The notes: generated by a model not told the origin, from the letters alone. Positions 35,434 through 45,415 are shown, numbered from the stretch's first letter. The stretch is DNA of 64,000 nucleotides from Thermaerobacter sp. FW80 (GCF_004634385.1 NZ_CP037895.1:2765245-2829244), one strand, 5' to 3'. A program made the numbers and translations.

Positions 35434-35922
35434 GTGCCGGTGACCGTCCGACCCGCCAGCGATGGGGACGTCCAGGAGATATGCGAGATCCTCGCGGAGG
35501 GAGACCGGGATCATGCGTCCGCACTTCCCACCGTGTTCATGACCGCGTGCGACCCGGCCTGGCGGGAGCCCGCGGTACGACAGTGGATTGGCGATCCCAC
35601 GTCGGCGGTGCTGGTGGCCGATGAAGGCGGAAGGCTTGCCGGCGTCGTGGTCGCCGTCCTGCGTCACGCGCCCCGCGAGGTGCCGGTGCTGGCCCCGAGG
35701 CGGTATGTCTGGATCGATTCCCTCGCCGTCTGCTCGTCCCGCCGGCGGCAAGGCGTGGGCCGAGCGCTCATGGAGGCGGTTCACCGGTGGGCCCTCGATC
35801 AGGGAGTCGACGAGATCGAACTGAACGTTTGGGAGTTCAACCGTGCAGCTATCGCATTGTACACGTCCCTCGGCTATGCGACCACGAGCCGCCGGCTCCA
35901 CCTACGCCTGCCATCGGCCTGA
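35434..35922 (+). CDS. GNAT-family acetyltransferase
   Basis: Acetyl-CoA-dependent N-acetyltransferase of about 162 residues. The GNAT motif A is visible as VWIDSLAVCSSRRRQGVGRALMEA, and motif B as ELNVWEFNRAAIALYTSLGY. The N-terminus VTVRPASDGDVQEICEI is the common first strand. GTG 35434 is chosen because of the AAGGGGTGG upstream; GTG 35440 is an alternative. Target unknown. Confidence 0.88.
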   Translation: MPVTVRPASDGDVQEICEILAEGDRDHASALPTVFMTACDPAWREPAVRQWIGDPTSAVLVADEGGRLAGVVVAVLRHAPREVPVLAPRRYVWIDSLAVCSSRRRQGVGRALMEAVHRWALDQGVDEIELNVWEFNRAAIALYTSLGYATTSRRLHLRLPSA

Positions 35923-36069
35923 CGTCGTCGGGACACGTTCCACGCCGACCTGGTGCAGGCGGGAGTCCCGTCCCCGCGGTTCTCCCCACAGCCCGGGCTG
36001 CAGGCCCGGGGGCTGCAGGAGCGCGGTCCCTGTGAGCCGAGCCCGTCGCGTGGTGGCCGCCCCTTCGCG

Positions 36070-36099
36070 AGGGCCGCTGGCGCAACGGCCAGCGGCCCT
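36070..36099 (-). terminator. Terminator of the men operon
   Basis: AGGGCCGCTGGC and its complement form a 12-base stem with a 6-base loop, 18 bases after the menB stop. It lies between the convergent acetyltransferase and menB genes. Confidence 0.7.
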
Positions 36100-36116
36100 T
36101 GCAGGGAACCAGCGCA

Positions 36117-36953
36117 TCAAGGAAACCGAGGGAACTTGCTCCAGTCGGGCTTGCGCTTCTCCAGGAAGGCGCGCTGCCCCTCCTTGGCCTCCTCCGTCAG
36201 GTAGAAGATCAGCGTGGCGTCGCCCGCCAGCTGCTGCAGGCCCGCCAGGCCGTCGGTATCCGCGTTGAAGGCGGCCTTGAGCATGCGGATGGCCGTCGGG
36301 CTCTTCTCCAGGATCTCCCGGGCCCACTTCACGCCCTCGGCCTCCAGCTGGTCGGCGGGGACCACGGCGTTGACCAGGCCCATCGCCAGGGCCTCCTGGG
36401 CGGAGTACTGGCGGCACAGGTACCAGATCTCCCGCGCCTTCTTGTGGCCCACGATCCGGGCCAGCAGCCCGGCGCCGTAGCCGCCGTCGAAGCTGCCCAC
36501 CCGCGGCCCGGCCTGACCGAAGCGAGCGTTGTCCGCGGCGATGGTCAGGTCGCAGACCACGTGCAGCACGTGCCCGCCGCCGATGGCGTAGCCGGCCACC
36601 AGGGCGATCACCGGCTTCGGCAGGGTGCGGATCTGACGCTGCAGGTCCAGGACGTTGAGCCGCGGCGTGCCCTCTTCGTCCACATACCCGCCATGGCCCC
36701 GGACCTTCTGGTCGCCGCCGGTGCAGAAGTTGCCGCCCGCACCGGTGAGCAGCACCACGCCGATGCGCGGGTCGTTGCGGGCGTCGGTGAAGGCGTCCTG
36801 CATCTCGACGATGGTCTTGGGCCGGAAGGCGTTGAGCACGTGCGGCCGGTTGATGGTGATCTTGGCGATGCCCTCGCCGTCGGCCTTCTCGTAGATGATG
36901 TCCTCGTAGTCCTTGACCTTGATCCAGCGCGGCAGCTCCACCGTCGTCGACAT
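36117..36953 (-). CDS. menB: 1,4-dihydroxy-2-naphthoyl-CoA synthase
   Basis: Crotonase-fold enzyme of 278 residues that closes the second ring by converting OSB-CoA to DHNA-CoA. MenB features: [33 protein letters not shown], the oxyanion-hole segment [31 protein letters not shown] (shown in part) and [10 protein letters not shown] with the catalytic Asp/Gly region, and a C-terminal [17 protein letters not shown] 36953 follows GGGAGG. It is downstream of the menD-menH fusion in the same direction. Confidence 0.96.
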   Translation of the reverse strand: MSTTVELPRWIKVKDYEDIIYEKADGEGIAKITINRPHVLNAFRPKTIVEMQDAFTDARNDPRIGVVLLTGAGGNFCTGGDQKVRGHGGYVDEEGTPRLNVLDLQRQIRTLPKPVIALVAGYAIGGGHVLHVVCDLTIAADNARFGQAGPRVGSFDGGYGAGLLARIVGHKKAREIWYLCRQYSAQEALAMGLVNAVVPADQLEAEGVKWAREILEKSPTAIRMLKAAFNADTDGLAGLQQLAGDATLIFYLTEEAKEGQRAFLEKRKPDWSKFPRFP

Positions 36954-37117
36954 CGCCGACCCTCCCCGTCGTAGCCGTGGATCGCGCTGATGCCTCCACC
37001 CGCCGAAGCGCGGTCTCGGCGGCTCCCTCGTGGCTTCCGCGAAATCCTGGTCGGCCTCGGTCCTCCGGCGCCTCGACCCGGACCTTCGCCCCCCCCAACA
37101 ACGTCCCGGGGGCTCAC

Positions 37118-40100
37118 TCACCTTCGCACCGCCTCCCAGAAGGCTCTCACCTCCCGGACGAACCCGGCCGGATCCTCCAGGTGGACGGCGTGCCCCGCCC
37201 CCGGTACGGTCACCGCCCGGCCCCGGGGCAGGCAGGCCGCCATCGCGGCCGCCAGGGCGGCGTACTTGGCGTCGACCGCCCCCGCCAGGCAGAGCACCGG
37301 CATCGCCAGGGCAGGCAGCCGGTCCCACAGCGGCGGCTGGACCCCCGCCCCGATGCCCCGCAGACTGTTGGCCAGGCCCTGCGGGCGTTGGTTGAGGCGC
37401 GTGGCCCGCACGGCAGCCCGCAGCGCCGGCGGCAGCCGCCGCAGCCCTGCGAAGAGGGGCAGCCCCTCCCAGTGGCGGGCGAAGGACTCCACCCCCTCCG
37501 CCTCGATGCGGCGGGCCAGCTCCTCGTCGGCGCGGCGCCGGGCCGCCCGCTCGGCGGGATCCCGCAGCCCCGGCGACGACGACTCCAGCACCAGCGACGC
37601 CACCCGGTCCGGCGCGGCGGCCGCCAGCCCCAGGGCCACGCGCCCTCCCATGGAGTAGCCCACCAGATGCACCCGGTGGCAGCCCAGGCGATCGAGCAGG
37701 GCCAGCAGGTCGGCCACCTGCTCCTCCATGCGGTAGCGCCGGGGATCCGCCGGGGCGGCGGTGCGCCCGTGACCCAGCAGATCGACGGCCAGCAGCGGCC
37801 CCGCCGCGGCCAGCTCGTCCCAGACCGGCGCCCAGGTCGCCGTGCTGCCCGTGAAGCCGTGGAGCAGCAGGGCGGGCTCGCGGCGGCTGGACTCGTGACG
37901 GCACCGGCTCGCGCCGGCTGCCGCGGGGGCAGCAGGGGCCGCGGGGGCAGCGAGGGCAGGGAGGGCAGCGGAAGGGCCCTGGGCCTCCCCACCGGCGGCC
38001 TCCAGGTAGTACCGCACCCCGCGGACCCGGACGAACCGGCCGCCGACGGGCCCCGCCGCCCCGCGGGCGTCGGCCGCCGGCCGGCGCCCGGCCTCAGCCG
38101 GGGGATCGGTGCCGACACCGGCGTCCGCCCTTGCCTCGGGGATGACCGCTGCCCCGCCCTCCGCCTCGACCCGGGGGACGGCTGCTGGGTCGCCCTCCCC
38201 CTCCGCCTCGGGGGTGGCTGCTGCATCGCCGTCCGCCTCCGCCTGGGGGGCGACGCCGTCCTCCGCCTGGGGGGCGACACCGTCCGCCTGGCGGGCGGCT
38301 GCTGCCCCGCACGCCGCCTCGGTTGGGCGGGTCGCCGCACCCTCGCGCGCGAACTCGACCGCGAGGGCGGCTTCCGCCCCGGATGCCGCCGCCGGCGGAG
38401 CGGCCGCTGCCCCGCGGCCACGGCCGTGGCCGTGCCCACGGCCAGCCCCGGCGGCCTCGCGGTCGTCCTCGGCCGGGGGACGACGGGGCTCGCCGTCCCC
38501 GGCCCGGGATCGCCGTGCCGGCGACCCCAGGCCGTCCTCCGCGGCCGGCCCCGCCACCGGCCCGGTCGGCCCGCTCCCCGTCCGGGGGGTGGCCAGGCCC
38601 GCCTCCGCCAGCGCCGCGGCCACCGCCCTCCACACCTGGCGGTGGTGGTCCACGTTCCGCCTCCGGTCGGTCCGCACCTCGACGATGACCGGACCGCCGC
38701 GCCGTGCGCCTTGGCGGGGTGGGTCCGGGACCCCGCTGTCGCCAGGCCTGGCCGGGGCGGTGCGGACGGCGGCGAAGCCGGGGGATGGGTCGGCGGCGGC
38801 CAGGGCCTCCCGCACCGCGTTGCGGAACGCGTCCCAGGTTCGGACCCGCCGGTACGGGATGCCGTACAGGGCGGCGGCGTGGCGGAAGTCAAGGCCGTGG
38901 GGCGTGCCCCAGAGTGCCTCGAATTCTTCGGGGTCCAGGCGTGCCTGGGGCAGAAAGGAGAAGATCCCGCCGCCGTCGTTGTTCACCACCACGACCACCA
39001 GCGGCAGCCGGTAGCGGGCCGCGGCCCAGAGCCCGTTGAGGTCGTGGTAGAAGGAGAGGTCGCCGATGACCAGCGCCGCCGGCCCCTCCCCCGCCGCCGC
39101 GACGCCGGCCGCGGTGGAGACGACGCCGTCGATGCCGCTGGCACCGCGGTTGGCCAGGCACCGGATGGGCGTCGGCGAGGCGGGGACGAAGGTGTCCACG
39201 TCCCGGATCGGCATGCTGTTCCCCGCCACCAGGAGGCTGCCCGGCGGCAGCAGCCGGGCCAGCTCGGCCACAACCCGCGGCTCGGCCGGTTCGTCCCACC
39301 CGGCCAGTTGGCGGGCGATGGCCTCCCGGGCGACGCGATTGATCCGTTGCCAGAGGGCGAGCCAGCTGCCGGGATCGCCGGCGGCGTCCGATCCGGGCGA
39401 CGGGCCGCGGCTGGCCTCGCCGCCCGGGGGTGTCGGCTCGGCCTCGGTCCTCGTAGCCTCCCCTTGCAGCCGCTCCGCCAGCTCCGCCAGCTGCTGGCAC
39501 GCCCGCGCCGGATCGGCCCGGACGACCCGGGCGGCGACGTGGGCGGGGTCCGGCCAACCCCCCTCGTCCAGGACGATCTGCAGCGCCGCATGCCGCTCCA
39601 GGTACTGCGCCAGCGGCTTGGAGACGGGAGGCGCCCCGATGCGCAGCACCACGTCGGACGCCAGGGCGTCGGCCAGCGCCGGGTCGCGGAGGAAGGCGTC
39701 GTACGCGTCGATGATGGGGCACTCCGCATCGATGGGGCTCTCCGCATCTGCGCCCGCCGCCGGGCCGAGGTGCGGCCCCCATCGCACCCCCGAGAGGGGA
39801 TCGGCCAACACCGGAAGCCCGAGCCGCCGGGCCAGTCGCGTCACCGCCACGGCCAGGGGCGGCCCCCCGGGCACGGCAACCGGCGCCCCGCCGCCGCTCC
39901 CCGTCCCAGGGCCGGCCGGCGGGACGGCGGCGACGGCCGGCGCCACCGGGCCGCAGACGATCAGCCCGCGGCGGGCACCGGCCAGCAGGCCCAGTAGTTC
40001 CCACGCCTGACCGTCGGCGAGGGCCGCGGGGGCCAGCCGGGGCTCCACCGCCGCCCCGGTCGCACCAGCCGACCCGCCCCGCCCGGGCGTCCCGGTCCCC

Positions 40101-40927
40101 CAGGCGGTCCCGGCGGCCCGCGCCGCTCCGGGCGGGCGGACCGCCACCCCCGGACCCCAAGGCCCGTCCGCGATCCCCGTCGGGCGCCCCGCCTCGCCCG
40201 TCCCGTCCCCCGCCCCGGTGGCCTCGTCCCCCGCCTCGGCGTCGCCCGACGCCCCCGGGACCAGCGGCTCGCGGAACGGCACGTTGAGGTGCACCGGGCC
40301 GGCGGGGGCGGCCAGCGCCTCGGTCACCGCCCGCACCGCCGCCCGGGTGACGAAGGCCCGCCCGGCCGGGTCGTCCTCGGGCAGGGGCAGGTCGCAGAAC
40401 CACTTGGCATGACGGCCGTACAGGTGGATCTGGTCGACGGTCTGGGAGGCGCCGAAGTCCCGCAGCTCGTGGGGCCGGTCCGCCGACAGCACCACCAGGG
40501 GCACGCGGCCGTAGCGGGCCTCGATCACCGCCGGGTAGAAGTTGGCCGGGGCCGTGCCGGAGGTGGCGACCACCGCCGCGGGCCGGCCCGTGGCGCGGCC
40601 GATCCCCAGGGCGAAGAACCCGGCCGACCGCTCGTCCAACTGGACCCACACCCGCACCCCCGGGTGCCGGGCCGCAGCCAGCGCCAGGGGGCTCGAGCGC
40701 GAGCCGGGGCAGACCACCACGTGTTCCACCCCGGCGGCGACCAGGCCGTCCACCAGGGCCCGCGCCCAGCGGAGGTTGACCGTCCCTCGATCGACGGCGC
40801 CGCCCTCGCCGCGGCCACGCCCCGCGTCCCGGGGCGCCGCGCCGGTCCATGCGGCCGGAGGCATCGCCGGTACGGCCCGGGGGCTCTGGGACAGGGTGCC
40901 GCCGACCGGTTCCCTGGGCTCAGCCAC
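37118..40927 (-). CDS. menD: MenD-MenH fusion (SEPHCHC synthase / SHCHC synthase)
   Basis: A single chain of 1269 residues. The N-terminal ~900 residues are MenD, a thiamine-diphosphate enzyme joining isochorismate and 2-oxoglutarate: [53 protein letters not shown], and a ThDP-binding [12 protein letters not shown] with [16 protein letters not shown] linker of about 120 residues is almost only Ala, Glu, Gly and Pro. The C-terminal ~270 residues are MenH, an alpha/beta hydrolase that eliminates pyruvate: LLHGFTGS, nucleophile in [12 protein letters not shown], catalytic His in [11 protein letters not shown]. Start GTG 40927 overlaps the menF stop by 8 bases. The fusion joins consecutive pathway steps. 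Confidence 0.93.
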   Translation of the reverse strand: MAEPREPVGGTLSQSPRAVPAMPPAAWTGAAPRDAGRGRGEGGAVDRGTVNLRWARALVDGLVAAGVEHVVVCPGSRSSPLALAAARHPGVRVWVQLDERSAGFFALGIGRATGRPAAVVATSGTAPANFYPAVIEARYGRVPLVVLSADRPHELRDFGASQTVDQIHLYGRHAKWFCDLPLPEDDPAGRAFVTRAAVRAVTEALAAPAGPVHLNVPFREPLVPGASGDAEAGDEATGAGDGTGEAGRPTGIADGPWGPGVAVRPPGAARAAGTAWGTGTPGRGGSAGATGAAVEPRLAPAALADGQAWELLGLLAGARRGLIVCGPVAPAVAAVPPAGPGTGSGGGAPVAVPGGPPLAVAVTRLARRLGLPVLADPLSGVRWGPHLGPAAGADAESPIDAECPIIDAYDAFLRDPALADALASDVVLRIGAPPVSKPLAQYLERHAALQIVLDEGGWPDPAHVAARVVRADPARACQQLAELAERLQGEATRTEAEPTPPGGEASRGPSPGSDAAGDPGSWLALWQRINRVAREAIARQLAGWDEPAEPRVVAELARLLPPGSLLVAGNSMPIRDVDTFVPASPTPIRCLANRGASGIDGVVSTAAGVAAAGEGPAALVIGDLSFYHDLNGLWAAARYRLPLVVVVVNNDGGGIFSFLPQARLDPEEFEALWGTPHGLDFRHAAALYGIPYRRVRTWDAFRNAVREALAAADPSPGFAAVRTAPARPGDSGVPDPPRQGARRGGPVIVEVRTDRRRNVDHHRQVWRAVAAALAEAGLATPRTGSGPTGPVAGPAAEDGLGSPARRSRAGDGEPRRPPAEDDREAAGAGRGHGHGRGRGAAAAPPAAASGAEAALAVEFAREGAATRPTEAACGAAAARQADGVAPQAEDGVAPQAEADGDAAATPEAEGEGDPAAVPRVEAEGGAAVIPEARADAGVGTDPPAEAGRRPAADARGAAGPVGGRFVRVRGVRYYLEAAGGEAQGPSAALPALAAPAAPAAPAAAGASRCRHESSRREPALLLHGFTGSTATWAPVWDELAAAGPLLAVDLLGHGRTAAPADPRRYRMEEQVADLLALLDRLGCHRVHLVGYSMGGRVALGLAAAAPDRVASLVLESSSPGLRDPAERAARRRADEELARRIEAEGVESFARHWEGLPLFAGLRRLPPALRAAVRATRLNQRPQGLANSLRGIGAGVQPPLWDRLPALAMPVLCLAGAVDAKYAALAAAMAACLPRGRAVTVPGAGHAVHLEDPAGFVREVRAFWEAVRR

Positions 40928-42707
40928 CGTGCGCCGCCTCCCCGGCACCGGCCTCCGCCCCGAGGTCGGGTTCCACCCCCAGGGCGGCTGCCAACGGCTG
41001 CAGCTTGAGGGCCGTCTCCCGCCACTCCCGCTCGGGGTTCGAGCCCGCCACGACGCCGCACCCGGCGAAGAGCCACGCCTCCGGCCCCCGGACGAGCCCG
41101 GAGCGGATGGCCACGGCCATCTCGCCGTCGCCCCGGTGGTCGAACCAGCCGACGGCGCCCCCATACCAGCCGCGCGAGCCCCCCTCCCACCGGCGGATGA
41201 AGGCCAGGGCCCGGTCTCGCGGCCACCCGCCCAGGGCCGGGGTCGGGTGGAGGCGCGCCACCAGCTGCGGCAGCGTCACCCCGTCGACCACCCCGTGGAT
41301 CGGGGTATGGAGGTGCTGGACGTTGCGCAGGCGCAGGAGCCGGGGCTCCGGGGCGATCTCGAGCCCGCGGCAGACGGGCGCCAGGGTCTCCCGGAGCATG
41401 CGCACCACGAGGGTGTGTTCCTGCCGCTCCTTGGGGCTTTGCAGCAGGGCTCGGGCCAGGGCCTCGTCCTCGGCGGCGGAGGCCCCCCGGGCGGTGGAAC
41501 CGGCCAGGGCCGCCGTCTCGAGCCGCGCCTCCCGCAGCCGCACCAGGCGCTCGGGTGAGGCTCCCAGGAACACGCCGCGCCCCCCCGGCCCGCGGCCGTC
41601 CCCCGCCACGGCGAACACGAAGCACTCCGGATACTCCGCCCGCAGGCGGCGCAGCACGGTGCCGGGATCGAAGGCGGTGCCGGCCCGCACGTGGAGGCGC
41701 CGCGCCAGCACGACCTTGGCCAGCGCCCCCGCGGCGATGGCCTCGAGGGCGGCGGTCACGGCCTCCGTCCAGCGGCGGCGGTCCGGCCGGGCCACGGCGG
41801 CGACGGGCGCCGCTGCCGGGCGGCGCCCGTCGCCGCCGGAGCCGGCCCGGCGACGGGGTCCACCGCCCGCCGTAGCCCCCGGGGCCGACCGGGCGGCGAG
41901 GGCCAGCAGCGACAGCCACCGCCGCCCCCCCTCGCCGGCTGACCCCCGCCCCGTCGGGGGCACCGTCAGGCGCACGCCCTCGGGGAACGTCCAGCCGGCG
42001 TCGCCCTGCCGCCCGGTCGGCGTCCCGGGGAGGACGACCCGGTTGAAGGTCAGCCATGTGCCGTGGGGGCCGCGGGTGAGCAAGAGCTCCGGCAAGACGA
42101 AGCGCGCCGCCGGGAACCCGACCCAGGCGGCGTCCGGCGGGACCGCCGGGTCGAAGGCGAACCCGCCCACCAGCACGGGACCCGTGCCCCACACGCCGTG
42201 GGGGGCGTCCACCAGGGATCCGGCGCAGAGGGACCGCCAGGCGGACTCCAGCGCTCCGGCCACCGCCGCCAACGGTCCGGCCGGTTCGTCCCCCCGTCCA
42301 TGGCCCACCGGGGGGCCAGCCGACGGGCGGAGGGGGTCGGGGCGGGACACCGGCGCCCGGGGACCGCCACCCGAGTGGCCCTCCGGCCCCCGCCCACGGC
42401 CGCTCCCCTCCCCGGCCTGCCCTCGCTCGCCGCCCTCCTCCACCGTCAGGACGGCCGCCGCGCCCAGCGCGACCAGGGCCATCGGCTCATCCGGAGCGAG
42501 CCAGAGCGCCCGCTCTCCCGCGACGATGGCGGCGCCGTCGAAGACCGCGAGGGGATCGACCGGCTCCGCGGCCACGGTGAAGCTGACCACGGCGGGTCGC
42601 CCGGCGCGGTGCGCCTGGTCGTGGGCCCGGGCGTCGAGCCGCTCCAGATCGCGGGCGACGGGTTCGATCAGGGTGCTCAGGGGTGCTCCGCCTCTCGCCA
42701 CAGGCAC
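40920..42707 (-). CDS. menF: Menaquinone-specific isochorismate synthase
   Basis: Chorismate-binding enzyme of 595 residues that makes isochorismate. Conserved elements: ALAKVVLARRLHV with the catalytic base Lys, GVFLGASPERLVRL, TAALAGSTARG, the Mg-binding Glu in KERQEHTLVVRML, HLHTPIHGVV, HPTPALGGWPR and GAVGWFDHRGDGEMAVAIRS (shown in full at 20). Low-complexity Gly/Arg/Pro inserts interrupt the N-terminal half and explain the length (usual 400-470). The GTG 42707 start is tentative since no strong site precedes it. It is coupled to menD by overlap. Confidence 0.93.
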   Translation of the reverse strand: MPVARGGAPLSTLIEPVARDLERLDARAHDQAHRAGRPAVVSFTVAAEPVDPLAVFDGAAIVAGERALWLAPDEPMALVALGAAAVLTVEEGGERGQAGEGSGRGRGPEGHSGGGPRAPVSRPDPLRPSAGPPVGHGRGDEPAGPLAAVAGALESAWRSLCAGSLVDAPHGVWGTGPVLVGGFAFDPAVPPDAAWVGFPAARFVLPELLLTRGPHGTWLTFNRVVLPGTPTGRQGDAGWTFPEGVRLTVPPTGRGSAGEGGRRWLSLLALAARSAPGATAGGGPRRRAGSGGDGRRPAAAPVAAVARPDRRRWTEAVTAALEAIAAGALAKVVLARRLHVRAGTAFDPGTVLRRLRAEYPECFVFAVAGDGRGPGGRGVFLGASPERLVRLREARLETAALAGSTARGASAAEDEALARALLQSPKERQEHTLVVRMLRETLAPVCRGLEIAPEPRLLRLRNVQHLHTPIHGVVDGVTLPQLVARLHPTPALGGWPRDRALAFIRRWEGGSRGWYGGAVGWFDHRGDGEMAVAIRSGLVRGPEAWLFAGCGVVAGSNPEREWRETALKLQPLAAALGVEPDLGAEAGAGEAAHGG

Positions 42708-42765
42708 GATCCCTCGATCCCGGTGGTGTTGCGTCGTCGGTGGTCGTGGCCGAACGCGTCAGCGG

Positions 42766-42783
42766 TGAATAAACGTTCATTCA
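42766..42783. promoter_or_regulatory. TetR/FadR-like operator upstream of menF
   Basis: TGAATAAACGTTCATTCA is an 18-base dyad, close to the TGAATGAnTAnTCATTCA consensus of Bacillus FadR and similar TetR proteins. It lies between menA and menF, about 60 bases before menF. A second related half-site, TGAATGGTCGTT, occurs at 53016-53027 before the LPFTG protein gene. No TetR gene is in the window. Confidence 0.5.
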
Positions 42784-42843
42784 TCGGCGACCCAGGGAAC
42801 CTGCTTCGTTGCGGGTGGTGAAATCCCTGCCCGTCCCCGGGCC

Positions 42844-43890
42844 TCATCCCAAGGCGGCGCGGATCCACCACCAGGCATAGCCCCCGACCAGGGCCGCGCC
42901 GGTGGCCTTGTAGAGGCCGAGGGCCATCCGACCCAACCGGTACAGGTCCTCGTGGCGGTACCGCCCGCCGAGGTAGCGGGGCGCAGCCCGCAGGCACCGG
43001 GCGGCCGGGACCAGGGTGAGCAACAGCAAGGCGGGCAGGCGGCCGGCCAGCACCCCGGCCACCACGAGGACCGCGGTGGCGGCCACCCATCCGAAGTACA
43101 GGCGCACGGCGCCGGCTTCGCCCAGCCGCGCGGCCAGGGTCCGCTTGCCGGTGGCGCGGTCTTCCGCGATGTCGTGGATGGACTCGGCGTAGAGGATCAG
43201 CGCCACCAACGAGACCAGCGGCAGCGACGCCACCAGCGCCTCCAGCGACACGCCGCGGGCCTGGACGTAGTACGAGCCCACGACCAGCACGGCACCCATG
43301 TTGAGCCCGACCATGACCTCGCCCAGGCCGCGGTAGCCGTAGCGGACGGGCGGGGCCGTGTAGAAGAGCCCGCTGGCGATGCCAAGGAGCCCCAGGGCCA
43401 GGGCCGGCCAGCCGGTGCGGGCGGCGAGGTAGACGCCAACCAGCGCGCCGAAGCCGAAGCACACCCAGGCGCCCCGGCGCAGGCTCTCCGGGCTGAGCCA
43501 CCCCGCCTGGATCACCCCGCTGCCGCCGGTGAAGGGCGCGTCGCCCTCGTACATGACGAAGTCGTAGTAGTCGTTGGCCATGTCGGTGCCGGCGTGGATG
43601 GCCAGGCTACCCAGCAGGGTCCAGAGCGCCAGCCACGGGTCGAAGTGCCCTTCCCCGCCCGCCACCAGGATCCCCACCAGCACGGGGATGACGGTGACGG
43701 GCTTGAGGTGGGGCCGAGTGGCCTGGAACCAAGCGCGGGCGAGGAGCCGCCACGAGCGCGGCTCCGCGGCGGGCGGGGCCGCGGCGGACGGTGGCGTCGC
43801 ACCGCCCGCGGGCGCGGGGCATGCGCCCGCAGAAGTCTCCGCGTCTTTCGGCGTCGTCGCGGACGGGCGGCGTTCCTCCGGATGGTTCAC
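42844..43890 (-). CDS. menA: 1,4-dihydroxy-2-naphthoate polyprenyltransferase
   Basis: UbiA-family integral membrane enzyme of 348 residues that attaches the prenyl tail to DHNA. Two Asp motifs are visible: TDMANDYYDF and ESIHDIAEDRATGKRT. About eight membrane segments follow ATRPHLKPVTVIPVLVGI, the normal start of the catalytic part; an Ala/Pro-rich N-terminal tail of about 50 residues precedes it. GTG 43890 follows GGGGGAGGCG. It is the first gene of the minus-strand men cluster, but an operator-like dyad before menF suggests that menF has its own promoter too. Confidence 0.94.
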   Translation of the reverse strand: MNHPEERRPSATTPKDAETSAGACPAPAGGATPPSAAAPPAAEPRSWRLLARAWFQATRPHLKPVTVIPVLVGILVAGGEGHFDPWLALWTLLGSLAIHAGTDMANDYYDFVMYEGDAPFTGGSGVIQAGWLSPESLRRGAWVCFGFGALVGVYLAARTGWPALALGLLGIASGLFYTAPPVRYGYRGLGEVMVGLNMGAVLVVGSYYVQARGVSLEALVASLPLVSLVALILYAESIHDIAEDRATGKRTLAARLGEAGAVRLYFGWVAATAVLVVAGVLAGRLPALLLLTLVPAARCLRAAPRYLGGRYRHEDLYRLGRMALGLYKATGAALVGGYAWWWIRAALG

Positions 43891-44386
43891 ACGAGTCGCC
43901 TCCCCCTTGGCGCGGAGGCCGCGGCACCTGGGGCGGCCGACCGACCCGGTCGCATGGCGACGCTCGGCGGTTGCCCCACCGGCGCCCTCGATCGGGGGAC
44001 GGGACCCTCCATCGGGGAACGGCGCCGTCCATCGAGGGACCCGTCGCCTCCGCATCGCCCCCACGGGGGTTGCTTTGGCAGGGATCGCGGGACCCCCGCC
44101 TTGCGGGGTGCACCCCTTCGCCCCCCGGGCAAGGGGCCACCCTGGGGCCACCCTGCGTCCTCCCGATCACGTCCCCATTTTAACGCCGGTTCACGCCGGC
44201 GGCCGCTCCGGCGCGTTGCGACGCTGCACGCGCGCAACGACTGGCAAGGCACGCCGCCATTTTAACGCCGGGGGCCGCTCCGGCGCGTTGCGACGGTGCC
44301 CACCGGCTCGCCGGACCTTCCCGTTGCTGGGCCCGGCAACCGTGTGCTATCGTTGGGATGGAAATACGAGGAAGGACGGGAGATCG
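43891..44386. other. Intergenic region with paired direct repeats
   Basis: No gene supported. Two copies of a block beginning CATTTTAACGCCGG and ending GGCCGCTCCGGCGCGTTGCG (plus ACG) occupy 44176-44223 and 44258-44295; the first copy has about 11 extra bases inside. On the minus strand they would sit 290-400 bases upstream of menA. The right end contains the site for the coiled-coil gene. Confidence 0.5.
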
Positions 44387-44785
44387 ATGGACGGCGAGGC
44401 GGCCGTCACCCGCGAGCCCGACGGACCAACGGAGGCCTGGCTGATCCTCGAGCGCCTCAAGGACCTGACGGAACAGAACGCGGGCTTGCGGCGTTGGGTG
44501 GAACAGGAGATCAAGGACCTTCGCCAGGAGGTCAAGGACGTCCGCCAGGAGATCAAGGATGTCCGCCAAGAGGTCAAGGACGTCCGCCAGGAGGTCGCGC
44601 AACTGCGCGAGGAAGTTCGGCAGGAGATCCGGAACGTCCGCCAGGACATGGCCGTCCTGGAACGGGGGCTCCGGGACGAGATCGCCGCGCTGCGGCGGGA
44701 CCACCGCACCCTGTGGGTCAGCACGCTGGCGGTGTGGGTGACCATCCTGGCGGCCCTGATCGGCCTCTACGCCCGCGGAGGCTGA
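44387..44785 (+). CDS. Coiled-coil protein with C-terminal membrane anchor
   Basis: Protein of 132 residues. Residues about 45-75 are built from a seven-residue unit, RQEVKDV or RQEIKDV, repeated four times at DNA level as 21-base tandem units, giving a heptad coiled coil. It continues as charged helix to about residue 110 and ends in one hydrophobic helix (LWVSTLAVWVTILAALIGLY) followed by ARGG. The topology is tail-anchored, as in DUF1640-like proteins. ATG 44387 follows GGAAGGACGGGAG. No functional partner is adjacent. Confidence 0.8.
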   Translation: MDGEAAVTREPDGPTEAWLILERLKDLTEQNAGLRRWVEQEIKDLRQEVKDVRQEIKDVRQEVKDVRQEVAQLREEVRQEIRNVRQDMAVLERGLRDEIAALRRDHRTLWVSTLAVWVTILAALIGLYARGG

Positions 44786-45083
44786 TCGCCTCCTGGGCCA
44801 TCTCGCGGAGCACCTCCCACGATTCACCCGCCTCCTCCTCCTGCGGCTTCGTCTCCGGCTCCGGTACGGCTTCAAACCAGCGACGGAGACCTGTGCTGGA
44901 CTTCGTCCAGCTGCGCGGAGCGTTCGCGGCAGGGTCGGGCCGCCCGGTCCGGCTCGCGCATGGTGGCGAGATCCTCACGACGGCTGGCGAGAGACATCGG
45001 CACAGCACGTCCCTTCGGTACGATTTCCCCATGAGGGGTCCGGGACCCCCTCGGTTCCATCTTGGCTGAGGGACTGCGGCCGG
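44786..45083. other. Stretch without a supported gene
   Basis: Minus-strand fragments here (WFEAVPEPETKPQEEEAGES and a neighbouring frame starting MSLASRREDLATM) look mildly coding but are in different frames, so a decayed small gene is possible. GGGGTCC-G-GGACCCC at 45035-45049 is a short hairpin. Confidence 0.3.
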
Positions 45084-45112
45084 TTGCGGCGCTGCATGAA
45101 CCCGGCTATACT
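45084..45112 (+). promoter_or_regulatory. Sigma-A-like promoter of the SAM riboswitch operon
   Basis: TTGCGG (45084-45089) and TATACT (45107-45112) are separated by exactly 17 bases. Transcription would start near 45119, about 45 bases before the riboswitch aptamer. The leader to the first start codon is about 400 bases. Confidence 0.7.
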
Positions 45113-45161
45113 GGCCTTAATCTTCCGTTGACAATGGACCCAGCCGGTACACCGGCAACCC

Positions 45162-45279
45162 CTCTCTTATCCAGAGCGGTCGAGGGACGGGCCCGATGAC
45201 GCCGCGGCAACCGGCGACGCCGTCGTGCGGTGCCAACTCCCGCGGCTCCCCGCTGGGGATGCCGAGAGATGAGAGAAGG
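45162..45279 (+). ncRNA. SAM-I (S-box) riboswitch
   Basis: The leader contains the conserved S-box order: CTCTTATCCAGAGCGGTCGA, GGGACGGGCCCGATGACGCC, GCGGCAACCGGC, GGTGCCAACTCC and the closing GATGAGAGA. The ends pair as P1, and the kink-turn and SAM-binding elements are at the expected places. SAM binding should favour the terminator that follows and turn off methionine genes downstream. Confidence 0.96.
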
Positions 45280-45306
45280 GGGACGGGGATCGAACACGAC
45301 GTAGCA

Positions 45307-45338
45307 CGCCCCTTCCTCCTTCGGAAGGGGCGTTTCCT
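45307..45338 (+). terminator. Riboswitch-controlled terminator
   Basis: CGCCCCTTCC and GGAAGGGGCG pair around a 6-base loop, followed by TTTCCTTT. It lies 28 bases after the aptamer, as expected for the expression platform. Confidence 0.88.
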
Positions 45339-45415
45339 TTCGGTCGGGTCCTTTCGGTCGGGTCCTCTCGGTCGGTCCGTCGGGCCCTTTCGGTCGGGGC
45401 GTCTCCGTTCGGTCC
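45333..45415 (+). repeat. Short tandem repeats in the metF leader
   Basis: CCTTTCGGTCGGGT and variants (CTCTCGGTCGG, CCCTTTCGGTCGGG) recur about five times with a period near 14. They lie between the terminator and the start codon. No gene is encoded here. Confidence 0.6.

Noticed and set aside
36977-39997. 1006-codon plus-strand frame opposite menD-menH
   Set aside because: Antisense shadow of a well-supported fusion; no ribosome binding site or domain.
44718-45060. Small minus-strand gene after the coiled-coil protein
   Set aside because: Coding-like pieces are split between two frames with no clear start; at most a decayed gene.
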